Counted from the first letter of the stretch, positions 23,733 to 38,870 are shown. The stretch is 64,000 nt of DNA from Mesostigma viride (GCA_009746045.1 RPFO01000022.1:1173913-1237912); one strand, 5' to 3'. A program made the numbers and translations. The notes: generated by a model from the sequence alone, not told the origin.

Positions 23733-23890
23733 ATACTTGTTCCTGGTTGTGGGATACACGTTCCTAGTTGTGGGATAGTCGTTCCTGGTTATGTGATACT
23801 TGTTCCTGGTGGTGGGAAACACGTTCCTGGTTGTGGGATACTCGTTCCTGGTTGTGGGATGCACGTTCCTGGTTGTGGGGTACTTGTTCC
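23733..23890. repeat. GTTCCTGGTTGTGGGAT minisatellite, part 2
   Basis: About seven units of the array at 20932-21345 in the same orientation, starting abruptly inside a broken unit of the preceding 69/80-bp array. Confidence 0.93.
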
Positions 23891-23974
23891 TTCATTTCAT
23901 GTTCGCCGTTATTCCTCCACGCACATCAAGATAGCTATTAAATATTCCCTTGTACATCTAATGATGCTACGTCT

Positions 23975-24290
23975 TGGCTATGCTCACATTACTTGCCCAC
24001 GCTCCTTGTTATGATAAGCTCACATGGGTCTCATTGCACCCACATATCTTGCAGGATCGTTTAGCGTGTCCGATTGCAGCTGTGGCATTAATTAATTAAT
24101 TAATTAGACTCGTGCTCCCGTTTGGGAGTCACGCAGCTGTGGCATGCCTCTAGCATGAAGGAGAAAGGGGGTCTATGACCTTCCTTCCTGTTGTGCAAAC
24201 AAAGGGATGAAAGGCAGTTCGGGCTCCGTGACTCCCCAACGGGAGCACGAGTCTAATTAGTTAATTAATTAATTACCTACCTACCTGACC
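23975..24290. mobile_element. Dispersed repeat family B (TTAA-tailed), copy 1 with nested copy
   Basis: 23975-24092 matches, in reverse complement, the distal part of the family B copy at 52880-53135. At about 24093-24275 a sequence with inverted ends is inserted: TAATTAGACTCGTGCTCCCG on the left and its complement on the right. No protein is encoded. Confidence 0.6.
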
Positions 24291-25250
24291 TACCTATCAA
24301 GTTCTAACTAGCTCACTAGCTCACTAACTGACTAACTATTTTAACTAAGTAAGTACTAACTAACTACTAACTAAACAACCCCCGTTGCTCTGCCGAACTA
24401 AGTAGATGCCCTTCGATTAAAACGCACAAATCGTGAATGATGCAAGCTACCGTGCCGACGCACAATTGATTCTTGCCCCCCTACGCGTCTAAATCTTGTA
24501 TTGTTGTCAGTAAGCGCTCAACGTGCATGGGGCTAGCTGCCCAAATATGAGATTCCACGGACAACACCGAAAATGAGAAACCACAGTAGCTACCAGCAAG
24601 TTACGAACACAGGACCTCCCTAAATCTAGTATCAAGTAACGTTATTTCCCCGTTTCGACGAACTTGGTCCATTCACAGGTCCATTCACATTTATAGCGGT
24701 GAATTAATTGTCACACCTTGCTCAGGCAAAGTGCACCAAGTCCTAAAGCATGTCTCCCCATGTCATTCACTTAAATAAGGAAGGGAAATGTAAAGCCATG
24801 CAACGTGAAGCCGTATGAAAGGGCATAACCACCCAAATAATCAAGTTGGTACGTATAGTGTCAACCATGCGTGTCAGCCGTGCGTCGGTGTCTTCCGAAA
24901 ACTATACAGCATATCAAGGAGACAACCATATAGTCATGCTTGATCAACCACCGCAAATTGAAACGCAAATTGAAAAATAATGTATCACAGGCTCAACCGG
25001 AACTCCCGATCAACACGTCAGTACCACCCTCTGTAGGCAAGTCCATATCGAACGGACGTAACACCACTGAGAGACGGCGTATATAACTAACAAAGATAAC
25101 CTGCCCCCCCCCGCCCCCAACAGGTAGGGAGCCCCTTGCAGCAGTAGAGAGGACCACGATAAAAACAAAGTAAGATAGCGGGTAATCATGAAGTAGACCT
25201 ACGCATCCCATGACTATGCCACCACCAATTAGCTCCCCATTACGCAGTGA
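24291..25250. other. Non-coding stretch
   Basis: A degenerate ACTA/ACTAACTA tetranucleotide zone spans about 24275-24375. The rest is unique sequence in which I see no gene, RNA or repeat structure. The CCCCCCCC run near 25105 is only low complexity. Confidence 0.5.
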
Positions 25251-25305
25251 GAGTTACATCATCTGGTGGGATTCGACCGACTAGCCAATCGGTGCAGGGG
25301 CTTAC

Positions 25306-28300
25306 CACCTCCATCAATTGAGCCACCTCCCCCCAATGGTGGTTCCCCTGACTGCCTGGAGGACGGGCTTGCCGGGGCGGACGGCATCCAAGGCAGGACT
25401 CCCACCACGAACAATTACACTCCCACTTGGTAGTGAGTAGGCCAACTAATGATAACACACACAAAGGATGCACACTACATACCGGAGCACCCTCACAGGC
25501 GTGCGCAGGGCGGGTCTACAACCCTCTACCCTACACTCCATCGCTGTGCAAGTTGCCACGTTTTTCTCAATAAAAGCTCCATAGAGGCCCTTTAGTGCTG
25601 GACATCTGTACCGGTATCGTTAATGGGTTAACACAACCGCGAGCAACTCTTCTTCAGCACTTGAGCCACAGGAGGATGTCGCACAGGTCGCGCTCGTTCG
25701 TCCCACGTCAGGTGTGGCGGTGTCTTCCCGGTATACCTGCTCCTTCTACCTCTAGGTCACGGCCTGCATGCATACAAAGGAAGACAAGAAGATATTATCG
25801 GACTTGGGAAGATGCCAAACACGCCCCTGGTAATAAACCCGCATTCTGCTAGGCGTATGTGTGTGCCATTCTTGACTTAGGTAAATTAACAAAAAAAAGT
25901 ATACCGATCGACATCATGTGTGGGTGCATGGTCATGTGTATTGGACAATTTGTGTGTGATTTCCTGTGAGCAAAAATATATGGCCATGTACAAAAAAGCA
26001 ATCCGGCATGTAGTTCAGGTAGAGAACAACTTACAAAAACTTAAATGATACTACAATCAAATGCGAGCAAATCAACAACATTGTTAGGTTGTTATTCATG
26101 TGTATAAAACATACATCACGATTCACCTGTCAAGTCATCAATGCAGGTCCGGGCATCTTCCCGAACACCAAGAGAGGAGCTTTGACCTCCCACCATGACG
26201 TCAGGGTCTGCATGCATTCACAAAAAGACATTTATTTCCAAGGTTTTTATGTAAATTAGTTTAATACAGTAGTACATTCCTCAAAACCCGGCCTCTCCGC
26301 CAAGTTATAGATTTACTACCTCGCTTTCTCAAAGCTGGCCTATCTCACGTTACCATAAATAGGTCCCAAGCGATCCCGAGCGTCATGTGAGCAAAACCAT
26401 GTGGTAAAGACTTAAGGCGCATGTGTGTGTCGATGTCATTGCTTAATTAACAAGTGGGTATGTGTTTATCTTCACAGCAAGTAAATGTATGCGTGTTTGT
26501 TTTAAAACGCATATGGCATGTCGTCAGCGATCCCACAAGCCTGGGGCAAGATTCTCACCTGTTAAGTTAACGCTCTCTCTGGTATCAGGCATTCCACCCC
26601 CTGCAGGAGTGCTTGGGCCTCCCTCCATGGTGTTAGGGACTGCATGCACAAAAAAAAAAAAACAATGGCATTGTCAACTTTGTTGTGATGTACTTGTTAG
26701 GGTAAACCGCAATCAATACAACATGCACATGCTCATATTGACTTCATCATTACAATCTAGAGCGGCTTATTTAAGTTGTATGGCTCACCATTCATCGGTT
26801 GTCGTGGTAAATTCTCTGAGAGCTTCTGTCGAAACCCAGCCCTCCGTTTGGAAGGTGCATTGGAGGCAGCATGGGTTGACGTCAGCTCCGGCATGTCCAC
26901 TTCGTCCTTCTTCCGTTTGGCACTGCCTTTGTTGCATGCTCGCAAAACCACAGGGTCTTGTTGAATCGGCTTAGAGCCCGCTCTTCCCGAAAATTCATTT
27001 CCTTCGGCAATAGGCACAACTGTGCTCTCAGTCAAGATCCTACAACTTTCTACACAAGACGCTAACAAAACTTTTGCGGCCGTTTCCTTGGCAGTAAAGG
27101 AAGCCATCCTCCATGCCTGCGGTTCAGGAGTAAAGTGGAACGACATATGCATTGTAGTACATTGTGGACAACATGCCGAGGTTGGATTTCAGCATCGCAC
27201 GCCAATAAGAACGAGCGTACGGCATGTTCATGAACCTGCCCTCAAAGCAGCACATCAATTTTGCCTGCACCAACACACATAACAACAACACAACAAAATG
27301 AAGCACATCTTACTTACATTCCTCTACAATATCAAGTAATATTAGTGGGGTGGGGTGGGGGGAAGGAATTTATACAAATTACTATAAGCAACAAGACATG
27401 TATGTGGAGACACGCTATCGATTGGGGGTGGGGGGAATAATACAAGCCCTCGTGCATGCGATCCAATAACACTAACAAAGCATATACACGCTTTCACATT
27501 GCAAAATGTCCAGCTTGGCGACGTCCATGCATGGTATGCACATGGACATGCTGAGAGGTTCTTCCACACGTTAGATAAGTGTATACCCATGCACGTGCCC
27601 CCGTGCATGTGCACATGCACACACGCATGCATACCAATGACAACACCATATGCATTCACTACTGTACCACAGACATGAGGCTCACTATAATTGTTCAAAA
27701 GCATATACCAACTGCGATCGGCCACTGAACCACAGACATACGTTGTATCCTAAGATGTGAAAATCATAACAGTTCATCACAACTCATTAACCTATAACTC
27801 CTCCATGCCAACAACCGCCCCACTAGCCTGTTCACAACATATGTTGCTGTGATTTCTTGCTTGATAATAGCCGTGTTAGCCCAGGCACACTTACCTCGTT
27901 GCCAAGGCCAGGATGCTGCTTAGCTCGCTCGCCACCCTCCCAACCCTCCTGCCCCCTGCCCAACGAGTACACGGTGACGGGCCTGCTCATATCATCAAGC
28001 AAACTGCTCGAGATTGTTGCCGTGGAGTAGACCGGGCTGCTGCCCAGGAATGCCGCCGTGAAGTTGCGGGCGCACAGGGCCAAGGATCCCTTGGGCCCCG
28101 CCCAGGCGCCATACAGCAGGGCGGTGTCCGTAATCAACTGCCATGAAGAGCGCATGGAGTGGGCGAACACATTGCGTGTGGTGTTGCGCTGCGCGTGCAA
28201 GGGGGACGGTGACCCTGACGCTTCACTTAGCTCGCCACGCAAATTGGTGGTGCCAACAAGCTTTTGATATTTGTGATCATGGGAGGGGCAGACGGACAAA

Positions 28301-29371
28301 CAAAGCAATGAAACACGGATTCCACAATATATAATCAATCTAGAGTGCAGAGTAATCTAGAGTGTGACGAGAAGGACGGGCAAAAACCCGTACAGCAAGC
28401 ACGTAATTCCCTATCTTCTCACTTACTTAAGTCTTTAACATGCTGCCCTGCTAAACCCTGTACCCTAGTAAACCCCGCACACTAGACAAAACCAGGCACG
28501 TGCACTGCAATATTGGGCAGGTTACAGCTGGCAACACGTCTTGGCTTGCCTGATACGCCGCCACGATGCGGCCGTCGACGAAAACCTCCAAGGTAGCCAC
28601 GTTGCAACGAATCAAATGCGGTTCTGTTTCAAACGCGCAGTCGGTCTGAACATTGGGCATTATAACGAGCGTCTCCGGCTTGGCGGTGCAGTCATCCTGC
28701 GTACACAAAGAAACACAAAGCACATGTACATGGCCCGCAAGTAGTATATTATTTTATATTATATGTATATAACTTTAACAAATTAATATAAATAAATTAT
28801 ATTAAGAAATGTTAATTTTAAAGCGTATATCCTTAGCATGCATCCGTACTGTAGCGTGTTATCTTAGCGTGCATCCTTGACATGCCCGCATTGTAATAGT
28901 ATCCTTACCGCCTATCCTTAGCGTTCATCCTTAGCGTACATGTATCCTTAGCATGTATCCTTAGCGTGTATCCTTAGGTGTGCCATTAGCGTGTATAGAT
29001 CCTCAGCGTGCATCCTTTGCGTGTATCCTTAGCATGCATCCTTGCCGTGTTTCCTTATCAAGTATCCTTACTGTAGCGTGTATCCTTAGCGTGTATCCTT
29101 GTAAGCGTGTATCCTAGTTAGCGTGTATCGGCCTTAGGGTCACTGGCCAGGTTAGGAGGTAATGAACTTAACAATGGCATATTTTAATGAGCAATATGCT
29201 TGACATTTACCTTAGAGTCCGGCAAGTAGTTTGCGTGCCAGCTCGTGCTCGTATCATCAACAGATCGCAGAGTATCATCTTCGTGATCACCCTGCTGTGT
29301 TGAATTTACTAGTGTGCTCCATGCAGAGGCAGAAGAAGCACGCTCAGCCTCCGCAGGTCCACCGGCAGATC
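25306..29371 (-). CDS. Unrecognised minus-strand multi-exon gene (exon-like segments)
   Basis: Several minus-strand segments look like exons, with good splice borders and compatible phases. They are 29371-29211 (53 codons, acidic and Ser/Thr-rich, ending SWHANYLPDSK, donor GTAAAT); 28696-28550 (49 codons, with DDCTAKPETLVIMP and ATLEVFVDGRIVAAY, possible GC donor CAG/GCAAGC); about 28263-27895 (donor GTAAGT); short exons near 26650-26570 and 26215-26130; and a segment ending at 25306 (donor GTAAGC) containing GNHHWGEVAQLME, faintly like a Myb/SANT helix. The two short exons near 26.6 and 26.2 kb are similar to each other, each with a TGCATGCAG acceptor and a CTGTTAAG or TTGACAG end before GTGA. 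No family is recognised; the start, the stop and the joining of all pieces are not established. It could be a transposon gene. Confidence 0.35.
28840..29135. repeat. Degenerate TATCCTTAGCGTG repeat
   Basis: About 20 imperfect copies of a 13-14 bp motif, TATCCTTAGCGTG. It lies in what would be the intron between the exon-like segments at 29211 and 28696. Confidence 0.85.
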
Positions 29372-29399
29372 CTGTGCGTGCAGCAGAAAAAAATTCATG

Positions 29400-30699
29400 T
29401 TTGGCACATGTCTAGTATGTATGTTAGGATTTGCTGATGGTAGTATTGCTCCATGAGCACGTCTTGAGGTTGTGAAACAGTTGAGCATGCAGGGTGATCT
29501 CGCATTCAGCTGTCTTTTTTTCCTCAAGAGGCGGCAGGGCTCCAATATTGGGGCCGTACACAATCTTGCAGCGAGGCCATTATATACATGATGTCATCTG
29601 GTACCCAGCCAGCTCAGATAAATGCAAGTAGGTTACCTAGTAATTCCCTCGTTATCTTCAGCGCTCCGGCATGGTTATCTTTCAAACCTTATCATACAAT
29701 GTTACTAATTAATATTGAATAGAGACGACATTCTTTTATCACGATCATGATGAGATCACGTATTGCCGGCAAATTGTACTGCAGGCGCCCTTCGCATGGC
29801 GGGTGCACATATGCATTGTGCGCACAATGCATGCTTAGTTTAATTTTGAGATATACAATCCGATATGATATGTAAACATTGACGTGGGGTACGTGAAAGA
29901 CCTACTCTAGAGAGTAAAAGTGGTACGCAGGTGTGGGCCGGCCAGCCGCGCGGCCATGATACCGAGGTAACTTCAGAAGGAAATATCGGGGGAATACCGT
30001 AACAAGATACCCTATAACTTTTGGCGGCCATTTCGCCGTCAAAACAAAGCTGGGTAAGGCAGGCGAAAAAGATTACCAGCACGTACACGCATAGGGGAAA
30101 GGATGTATCAAATTAAACGAGGTAATTATAAAGGAAGGGTGCCCATAATTAGGTATGTAATCCATACTTCCATTCTAACACTCTTCATTCAGAAGCGTCA
30201 AGAAACAATCAACGTTTACAGGTAATGAACACGAAGGGCTGACTACATGATCAAGCACAACGCGGATTCGCGTCATTACTGTAGAACAGAGACTACCGGC
30301 ACGGACAATCCACAGCAGCATCATGCATAAGAAGAACCCGCGGCCGAATAATGAGGGGCCGGGTCCCTTGGATCATTCGGAACCTCGCTTGTGTACAAAA
30401 ATTAGCTTACGTAAGATCTTGATTGAAGTCCCACGATCAGAACCGCCTTGCGCACTCGTGTCAGTGCTAGCCCGCACGCCGAAAGATGTAGACACGATGA
30501 GCAATAATGTCGAGATAAAAGCCACATGGTGCTTGAATGCATCATGCGCCATTGGAAACGGCCGGGACGCTCCTGCTTAAGAACTACGCCGGAGCCTCCT
30601 AGGCTGTATGTGGTAATATGTTAAGTTCGGTTAGCCTGGAAATGCTCAAAACTCCAAAGCAGTCTGTGAAGTGTAAGTGAAATACCAGCAACCGACGCC
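29400..30699. other. No recognisable gene
   Basis: Unique sequence with a few short open frames on both strands that show no domain, splice logic or codon pattern I can support. A GCGCAATGCATATGTGC-type palindromic patch occurs near 29800-29830. Confidence 0.4.
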
Positions 30700-30955
30700 A
30701 TTGTCCGGTTCTTGCTGGCTGCCAGTTTATTGCTGCCGGCCTCATGTGCGGCGGTAATTTTACGTTGTATGGATGTTACGCTGCACCAGTCTGTGCTTTT
30801 TTACGTAGTACCAGTGTAGTGTAGAAATCCAAAAGCGCAAACGCCCAAAGCCAACTTCCAAGACGCCCAAAGCCCAATTCCAAGACGCCCAAAGCCCAAA
30901 GGCGGGCGAGTCTGGCGCGGCGCCGGCCATTGGGCCCCGGAATAAGAAATACCGG
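30700..30955 (-). repeat. Dispersed repeat, inverted copy of 20198-20440
   Basis: Reverse-complement match to 20198-20440, including the TTTGGGCGTCTTGGAA-type internal units and the AAAATTACCGCCGCAC edge. It continues to about 31030 with GCGCGGCGCGGCGCG-type sequence, resembling 18390-18420. Confidence 0.8.
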
Positions 30956-31493
30956 CTCGAGGCCATGTGATGCGCGGCAAAACGCTGCGCGGCGCGGCGC
31001 GACGCTGGAAACGCCAGCGCGGCGCCCAAAGCGTACCCCGGGTTTCATGATTTCCGGGCCAAAATGAACCCGGATTTCAAGCATTTTCGGGGGGGTATTC
31101 GTAAACATTATTCGTAAATAGTTTATAGCCACTACGGTACAGCACGTTGCAAAGGAACCCGCGTTAGGTGGCACCTGTTGCCAGGACGTGCTCTGCACGA
31201 TAGTGTCAGTGGAAACTAGAATGGCGCTGAGCAACAGGTAAAATAAACGGAATACTGTAACACAAGCAGCGCCAGCCCTGCCATGCATTCCTTATAAACC
31301 TGCGTTGGACTTGCTGACATCGTCCCCGGGACGCAATTGATATTCCTGCGATACATACAAGCAATAAGCTCGAGTGTTGAGTATGCTCAACAAAAGCCCG
31401 CTGTGAGAGGATGTCGGGAAACGGTTCCGTAATCCTCGAATTATTAAAGAAAGAGTAGATTTTGTTGCATACTCGTGCCGGATACCAGAAAAT

Positions 31494-34461
<2,968 letters not shown>

Positions 34462-34552
34462 GTAAACATAGTAACTTGTACATCTTCATTGTTTTAGGGT
34501 ATTACAGCAGTTACTGTCCATTTCAGTGCTCCGTGGTCCCCCGGCAGGGACA

Positions 34553-34645
34553 TAAGTAAGTAAGTAAGTACTTGCGTGTCATGCGCAGAGGCATGCCACG
34601 GAGTACTATGCTAATCTCATTGACAAAATAATTTCACAAAAGGCG
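34553..34645 (-). mobile_element. SINE-like family E, copy 1
   Basis: An AAGT tetramer run (34553-34570) is followed by ACTTGCGTGTCATGCGCAGA and GGCATGCCACGGAGTACTAT and then GCTAATCTCATT. The same body with different tetramer tails occurs at 35650 and 55287. Read on the minus strand, the body ends in TTAC repeats, like a SINE or LINE with a microsatellite tail. Confidence 0.65.
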
Positions 34646-34689
34646 GGGACATAAAAACATTTTTAGAACGGAAATATTCGAAAAATAAA

Positions 34690-35419
34690 ATATTAAATTA
34701 AATTATAACATGCCTCCGTTGGGAGATCATTAGGCACATATTCCTTGATGGATGGGTGGAGTGGAGGAAGCCGCGTAATCGAACTAACCTAACGCTAAGC
34801 TATCGAGAAAATCCTAATTAACTACACTACTCATCAAAACGCCTCCTCCTCTTGGGGGGAGGTGGCTTGCCCACAGGGTCTGGCGTGTGATCAAGCCTTG
34901 ACAATCTTCTGCCACCGCGTCTTGTTCTGCATGGCAGTCCAAAGAAGGGAGAGAGAGTGGATGCGGTGTTCAAACTGGGCTGGGACCACTAGGTCGGCCA
35001 GCAACATCTGGATGTAGTTCGTGTGCCCATGTTTCCCTACCCTTTTGGGAATGCCCTTGGGGCCAGGCCAGGTCAGAATATGCCGCCCTGGCTGGCCAAG
35101 CCGCTGGGGGGCTGCCAGACCAAGGGCGGTGTCGACCTGGCTGGTGCGAGCAAGGTGTCCTACAAATGCTATCCTACGCTGCCTAATCTCGTCCGAAATA
35201 CGAGGCATACCCTGATACAAAGGACTCTAATGACGGGCGCTTGGAAAACCCTACGTTCAGGACCTGTCGGCCGGAGCATCCTGTAAACCGTGCCGTCTAG
35301 CTTAGCTGCCAGTGTTGGTGTAATTGTCCACGCCTCGGCGCCATACGTGAGCACCGTGAGGACGAGGACCTTGAAGAGCATGCGCTTGCTGTGCTCGCCC
35401 AGGCCCTTCGAGCGCCAGT
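34690..35419 (-). mobile_element. Non-LTR retrotransposon, 5'-truncated copy 2
   Basis: Minus-strand remnant running from KRMLFKVLVLTVLTYGAEAW, through YRMLRPTGPERRVFQ and IRQRRIAFVGHLARTSQVDT, to the PPPPKRRRRFDE-type end, then the 3' untranslated region and TTTAA-type tail at about 34690-34715. It matches the C-terminal region of the copy at 53593-54456. At least one frameshift separates the two main reading frames, so it is dead. Confidence 0.9.
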
Positions 35420-35649
35420 AGGTGGCGGGGACATTAATTAGGTGGCGGGGACATGCGACTGATAAATTCTTTTTGCAGAGTGAATTGAAAATAATTACTT
35501 ACATGTGACATGTGAACTCACATCATCAATTTGGCAGATCGACAAAAGTGCATGCAAGCCCGTGCCTGGTGGAGCATCTGCAAAATTCGGTTAGCTAGTA
35601 AAAACCATTTCGGTCTACATATTCATAGAGAATGATAAGTTACGGAGGT

Positions 35650-35652
35650 GAG

Positions 35653-35690
<38 letters not shown>

Positions 35691-35790
35691 AAAGTAAGTA
35701 AGAAAGTAAGTACTTGCGTGTCATGCGCAAAGGCATGCCACGGCGGAGTACTATGCTAATCTCATTAGAAAAATAATTACACAAAAGCCT
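35650..35790 (-). mobile_element. SINE-like family E, copy 2
   Basis: An AAGT array at 35652-35712 (about 15 units, some AAGA) joins the same ACTTGCGTGTCATGCGCAAA body as copies 1 and 3, ending after CTAATCTCATT near 35768. Confidence 0.65.
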
Positions 35791-35989
35791 GTTTAAACAA
35801 AGGTGAGGTGAGAGGGGCATGCAACATAAGGATAACCCGGAAAAGAAGAAGAACCCTGAAGAAATTAATAGGAATCTGACATGAACATCCAAGGATCACG
35901 CCAGCTACACAAGGCCGGTACAACTAACTACATCACAAAATTACGACACGCAGCAACATCGATGCCGGCCCACATGCAGGCCTGGGAGG

Positions 35990-36690
35990 GATCTAGACTG
36001 CATGGGTCGCGACAAAGTCGGCCCGGGTGCGGAGGAATAGCACATCAGCCACGGTGCGAGTGAGGGCGAGTGACAGGCGCTGCCGCCAATACGAGGACCA
36101 CGTGCGGGCAATCCACGGGGCGGTCTGACCCTCGCGAGGTCGAGGCGGTCTTCACGGCGCTGGCAGCACTCGTGGAAAACCTCCGCTCATCTTGGGGCCC
36201 ATGGCCCCGAACTACTCATGGGACAAAGGGGATGACCCGGTGGGGCCCCACCGACATTGCCGTAGGAGGCGGCAAACTTGTCGCGCTCAGCCACAGCCAT
36301 GAGCGGCAGCAGCGCCGGCCGGCGGCCGCATCCACAGCCGCCCGGAGGATGTGGCGACCGGAGAGCAGCCGAGCCACGGAGACATCGATGAGCAGGTGGC
36401 ATGCAAACCTGCCCGTCGTAGTCAAGCACGGTAATGTCCGGGCGGTGGTTGGGTGAGCATACAGGGCGGCCCCGTCCGCGTCCTCGCACTTCATGGTGGA
36501 GTGCATGGGGAAAGACCGCCCGAACCATGGCACACACCACCTGGAAGAGAGCAGTATGGAGATAGAGGTTGTCTCCTTGATAGAGGAACCAGTTCTGGTT
36601 CTGCGCGCCGGCCACCCATGCACGCGATGTAGCACTTGCGTCCCAGTAGTATCGGGGGCAAGCCCGCAGCTGCCGCGTCGGTCTATATAT
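35990..36690 (-). pseudogene. Retroelement C-terminal region, decayed
   Basis: Minus-strand frames contain NHRPDITVLDYDGQ, LIDVSV (next frame), AVAERDKFAASYG and SGPWAPR. The order RPD - LIDVSV - ER.K...Y - GPWGPRA resembles the nuclease-like region downstream of reverse transcriptase in many non-LTR elements. Frameshifts break the order, so no intact protein exists. The right end abuts a SINE-like sequence at 36690. It may be the tail of another retroelement family, because the 54456-type copies lack this region. Confidence 0.5.
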
Positions 36691-36836
36691 TCTGATTTGG
36701 CACGCCGCAAAGGTGAAAACCATTCGCGTTCAGTGCATGCCGGTCCGCGGAAAACATGATATGCAAATGAATCCAGGCCGGAATCGAACTGGGGACCTCT
36801 CGCACCAACTTTTTGCTGACTATAGGACGGACGTCT
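36690..36836 (-). mobile_element. tRNA-derived SINE family C, copy 1
   Basis: Read on the minus strand it starts near GACGTCCGTCCTATAGTCAG (A-box-like). The B-box-like AGTTCGATTCC follows at about 36789-36779, then a body with CCGCGGACC, CACTGAACGCGAATGG and TTTTCACCTTTGCGG. It ends near AATCAGAATATATAG. A second copy with the same structure is at 56530-56690, and headless parts lie at 37085 and 54806. Confidence 0.65.
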
Positions 36837-36839
36837 CCT

Positions 36840-37555
36840 GATCCTAAGGCATCGCCAACTGACACCTACAGTCATCCGCAAAAGTTCTCCTTTCCGGGGA
36901 GTGATGCAAGCCTTTCGGATTTGGTACTAGATAAATCATTCGAGATCTGTGCACATGTGTACCTCCTAGGAGTACTACACACGTGTCCACTCGAGACTTG
37001 TTCAGTCTCGAAACGTGAGACGGGCTGAACACGGCTGGAACCTTCTTGAGAAGGGGGCGTAGCCGGTACTATCGAGATTGATCAGCCAAGCGTATATTCT
37101 GATTTGGCACGCCGCAAAGGTCTCTATATCAAGGTCTATATATGCGTGGCGTGCGCGCCGGCCCCGCATGCGCAACGTACTTTGCCACTAGATGCATGAG
37201 CTATCGATGGACACCCTCTCGTCAATTCCTTTCCGCCTTATATTGAGGATCGTTATGCTCATGCACTAGCTTGACACAGTGGACGCAGGTAAATTAATTA
37301 ATTGTAATGTTGTAAAGCCCGAGTAGAGACGACTAAATCATATGAATTATTGCTCATGCGTTGCACACGTACTGCAAATGTTGGCCACACGTGGCACCAT
37401 GCAGTAGGTTATCAAGGAGACAACCAGCGCATGCCAGAAATCGGGAGAATCCGGACCATGGTAGCTCGATCCGGCACCATGCAATTATGCATGCATGCCA
37501 GGCTGCGCTTGTAACGTACAGCTTGAACACATATGATCGACGATTCTTGCATGTG
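36840..37555. other. No recognisable gene
   Basis: Contains a small TCGAGACT/AGTCTCGA hairpin near 36993-37014 and a second partial family C sequence (GGCACGCCGCAAAGG) at 37100-37116. The rest appears unique and non-coding. Confidence 0.45.
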
Positions 37556-38870
37556 CTAAACTAGCTCACAATTTAATTGCAGTAAATCCCTCACCATCAC
37601 CAGCACGGAGCCCTGGCCAATTATCACCCTAAATTGGCTGGGGTCGGCCGTCGCGAAACTTAGAAAATCAAGCGACCAGGGGGAGTTCGCCAGCTTCTTG
37701 CGGCGAGAGAGGAACCGAACTCGGGCTGCGATGTCGCTGAAGGTGAGGGCCACTGGTGGGGGGCCAGCCTTGTCCCGTGCATGGATGGGGCAGGCAGTAG
37801 GCGCGCCCTGCAGTGCCGTTCCTTGCATCTCCATGGGCGCCTTGGAACTTACGAGCTGAGTCCTGCGCTTGTCCAGAAGAGTGTCTCGGGGTTCCCCCGG
37901 CTTCCTGTCGAAGAGCCTGAGGATGATCCGGAGGCGGCGATGGTCGCAGTCAGCGGCCAGTCGCGGCGCCAGTCTTCCAGCTCTTGGAGCTTGGTGGTGA
38001 TGGCGGTGGTGGTTGAGGTTGCATGGCTCTTGAGCAGGTCAGCCCAGGAGGCGCCAGTCGAAAGGGGTCATTGCCGACACTACCGGTTGGTTGGGCGGCA
38101 AAAGTGGCCGTTCGCTCAGCGATGTCGGGGACCTGCGTCTCCAGCTCATCTAGCTTGGTGGCAACTGCCTCCAGCTTCACTGTGCCTTGGCGCCAACTCT
38201 GCCTTCCACCGGGCTAGGCGGGCGGTCTTTGTGGCTGTGGCCTCGGAGACCTTCACGGCAATGTGCTCTTGCGTAGCGGTAAACTGGGGCTGGGCTTGGC
38301 CGGCTTCAATGTTGTTGACCTTGGCCGCGAGAGTGTTGAGTGGGCTGTCAGGCACATTCAGGGCTGCGAGCTGCTCAGCCATCGGCGCCAGCTGCTCCGC
38401 CACTGAAGGTCGAATGGAGTCCGTGCTGGGGGCTCCAGGTGCCGCTCTGCGAGGATGCTGCAGCTGCAGTGGCTGCCCGTCGGCGATCTTGCAAGAGTCT
38501 CTTGAGGCTGAAGTCCAGCTGGGTGAAGTTCTGTGCGTTGCAGCCCACATAGCTGCACAGGATGACGGTCTTCGAGTACGCCTCCGGTAGTTGAAGCTGC
38601 CATTCCCAGTTGGACTTGGTGGCCTGGTCGCCAGGGGTAGGCAACAGAATTTCGTCTTGGCGGGCCAACAACCTGATGACATTGTCACATTGTTCCTTCG
38701 TGATCGTAAAGATGCAGAACTCACTCCTGGTGGCCAGGGCCAAAGCGGCGGGGGTTCCACTGAGAGTGGGCAGTGCGCGTTTTCTTGGGATGGGCGACGA
38801 ATTTGGTGTAGAGCATTGCGTCGAGGAAGGTAGACCGTGGGGGGGAGCTGGAATCATAGCATATCCTAGC
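37556..38870 (-). pseudogene. Retroelement ORF1-like protein, decayed
   Basis: Minus-strand coding signal shifts between frames. The segments are FCIFTITKEQCDNVIRLLAR with a Trp/Gln-rich stretch and FTQLDFSLKRLLQDR; EQLAPMAEQLAALN with a heptad-like region; KLEAVATKLDELETQVPDI (coiled-coil-like); and ALTFSDIAARVRFLSRRKKL with SPWSLDFL. A coiled coil followed by such a small basic C-terminal domain is the layout of many LINE first-ORF proteins. At least three frame breaks are needed to join them. Assignment to a family is an inference. Confidence 0.45.

Noticed and set aside
36770-36840. Functional tRNA gene
   Set aside because: The region between acceptor-like arms is too short for a D-arm plus an anticodon arm, and a second copy carries the same SINE body.
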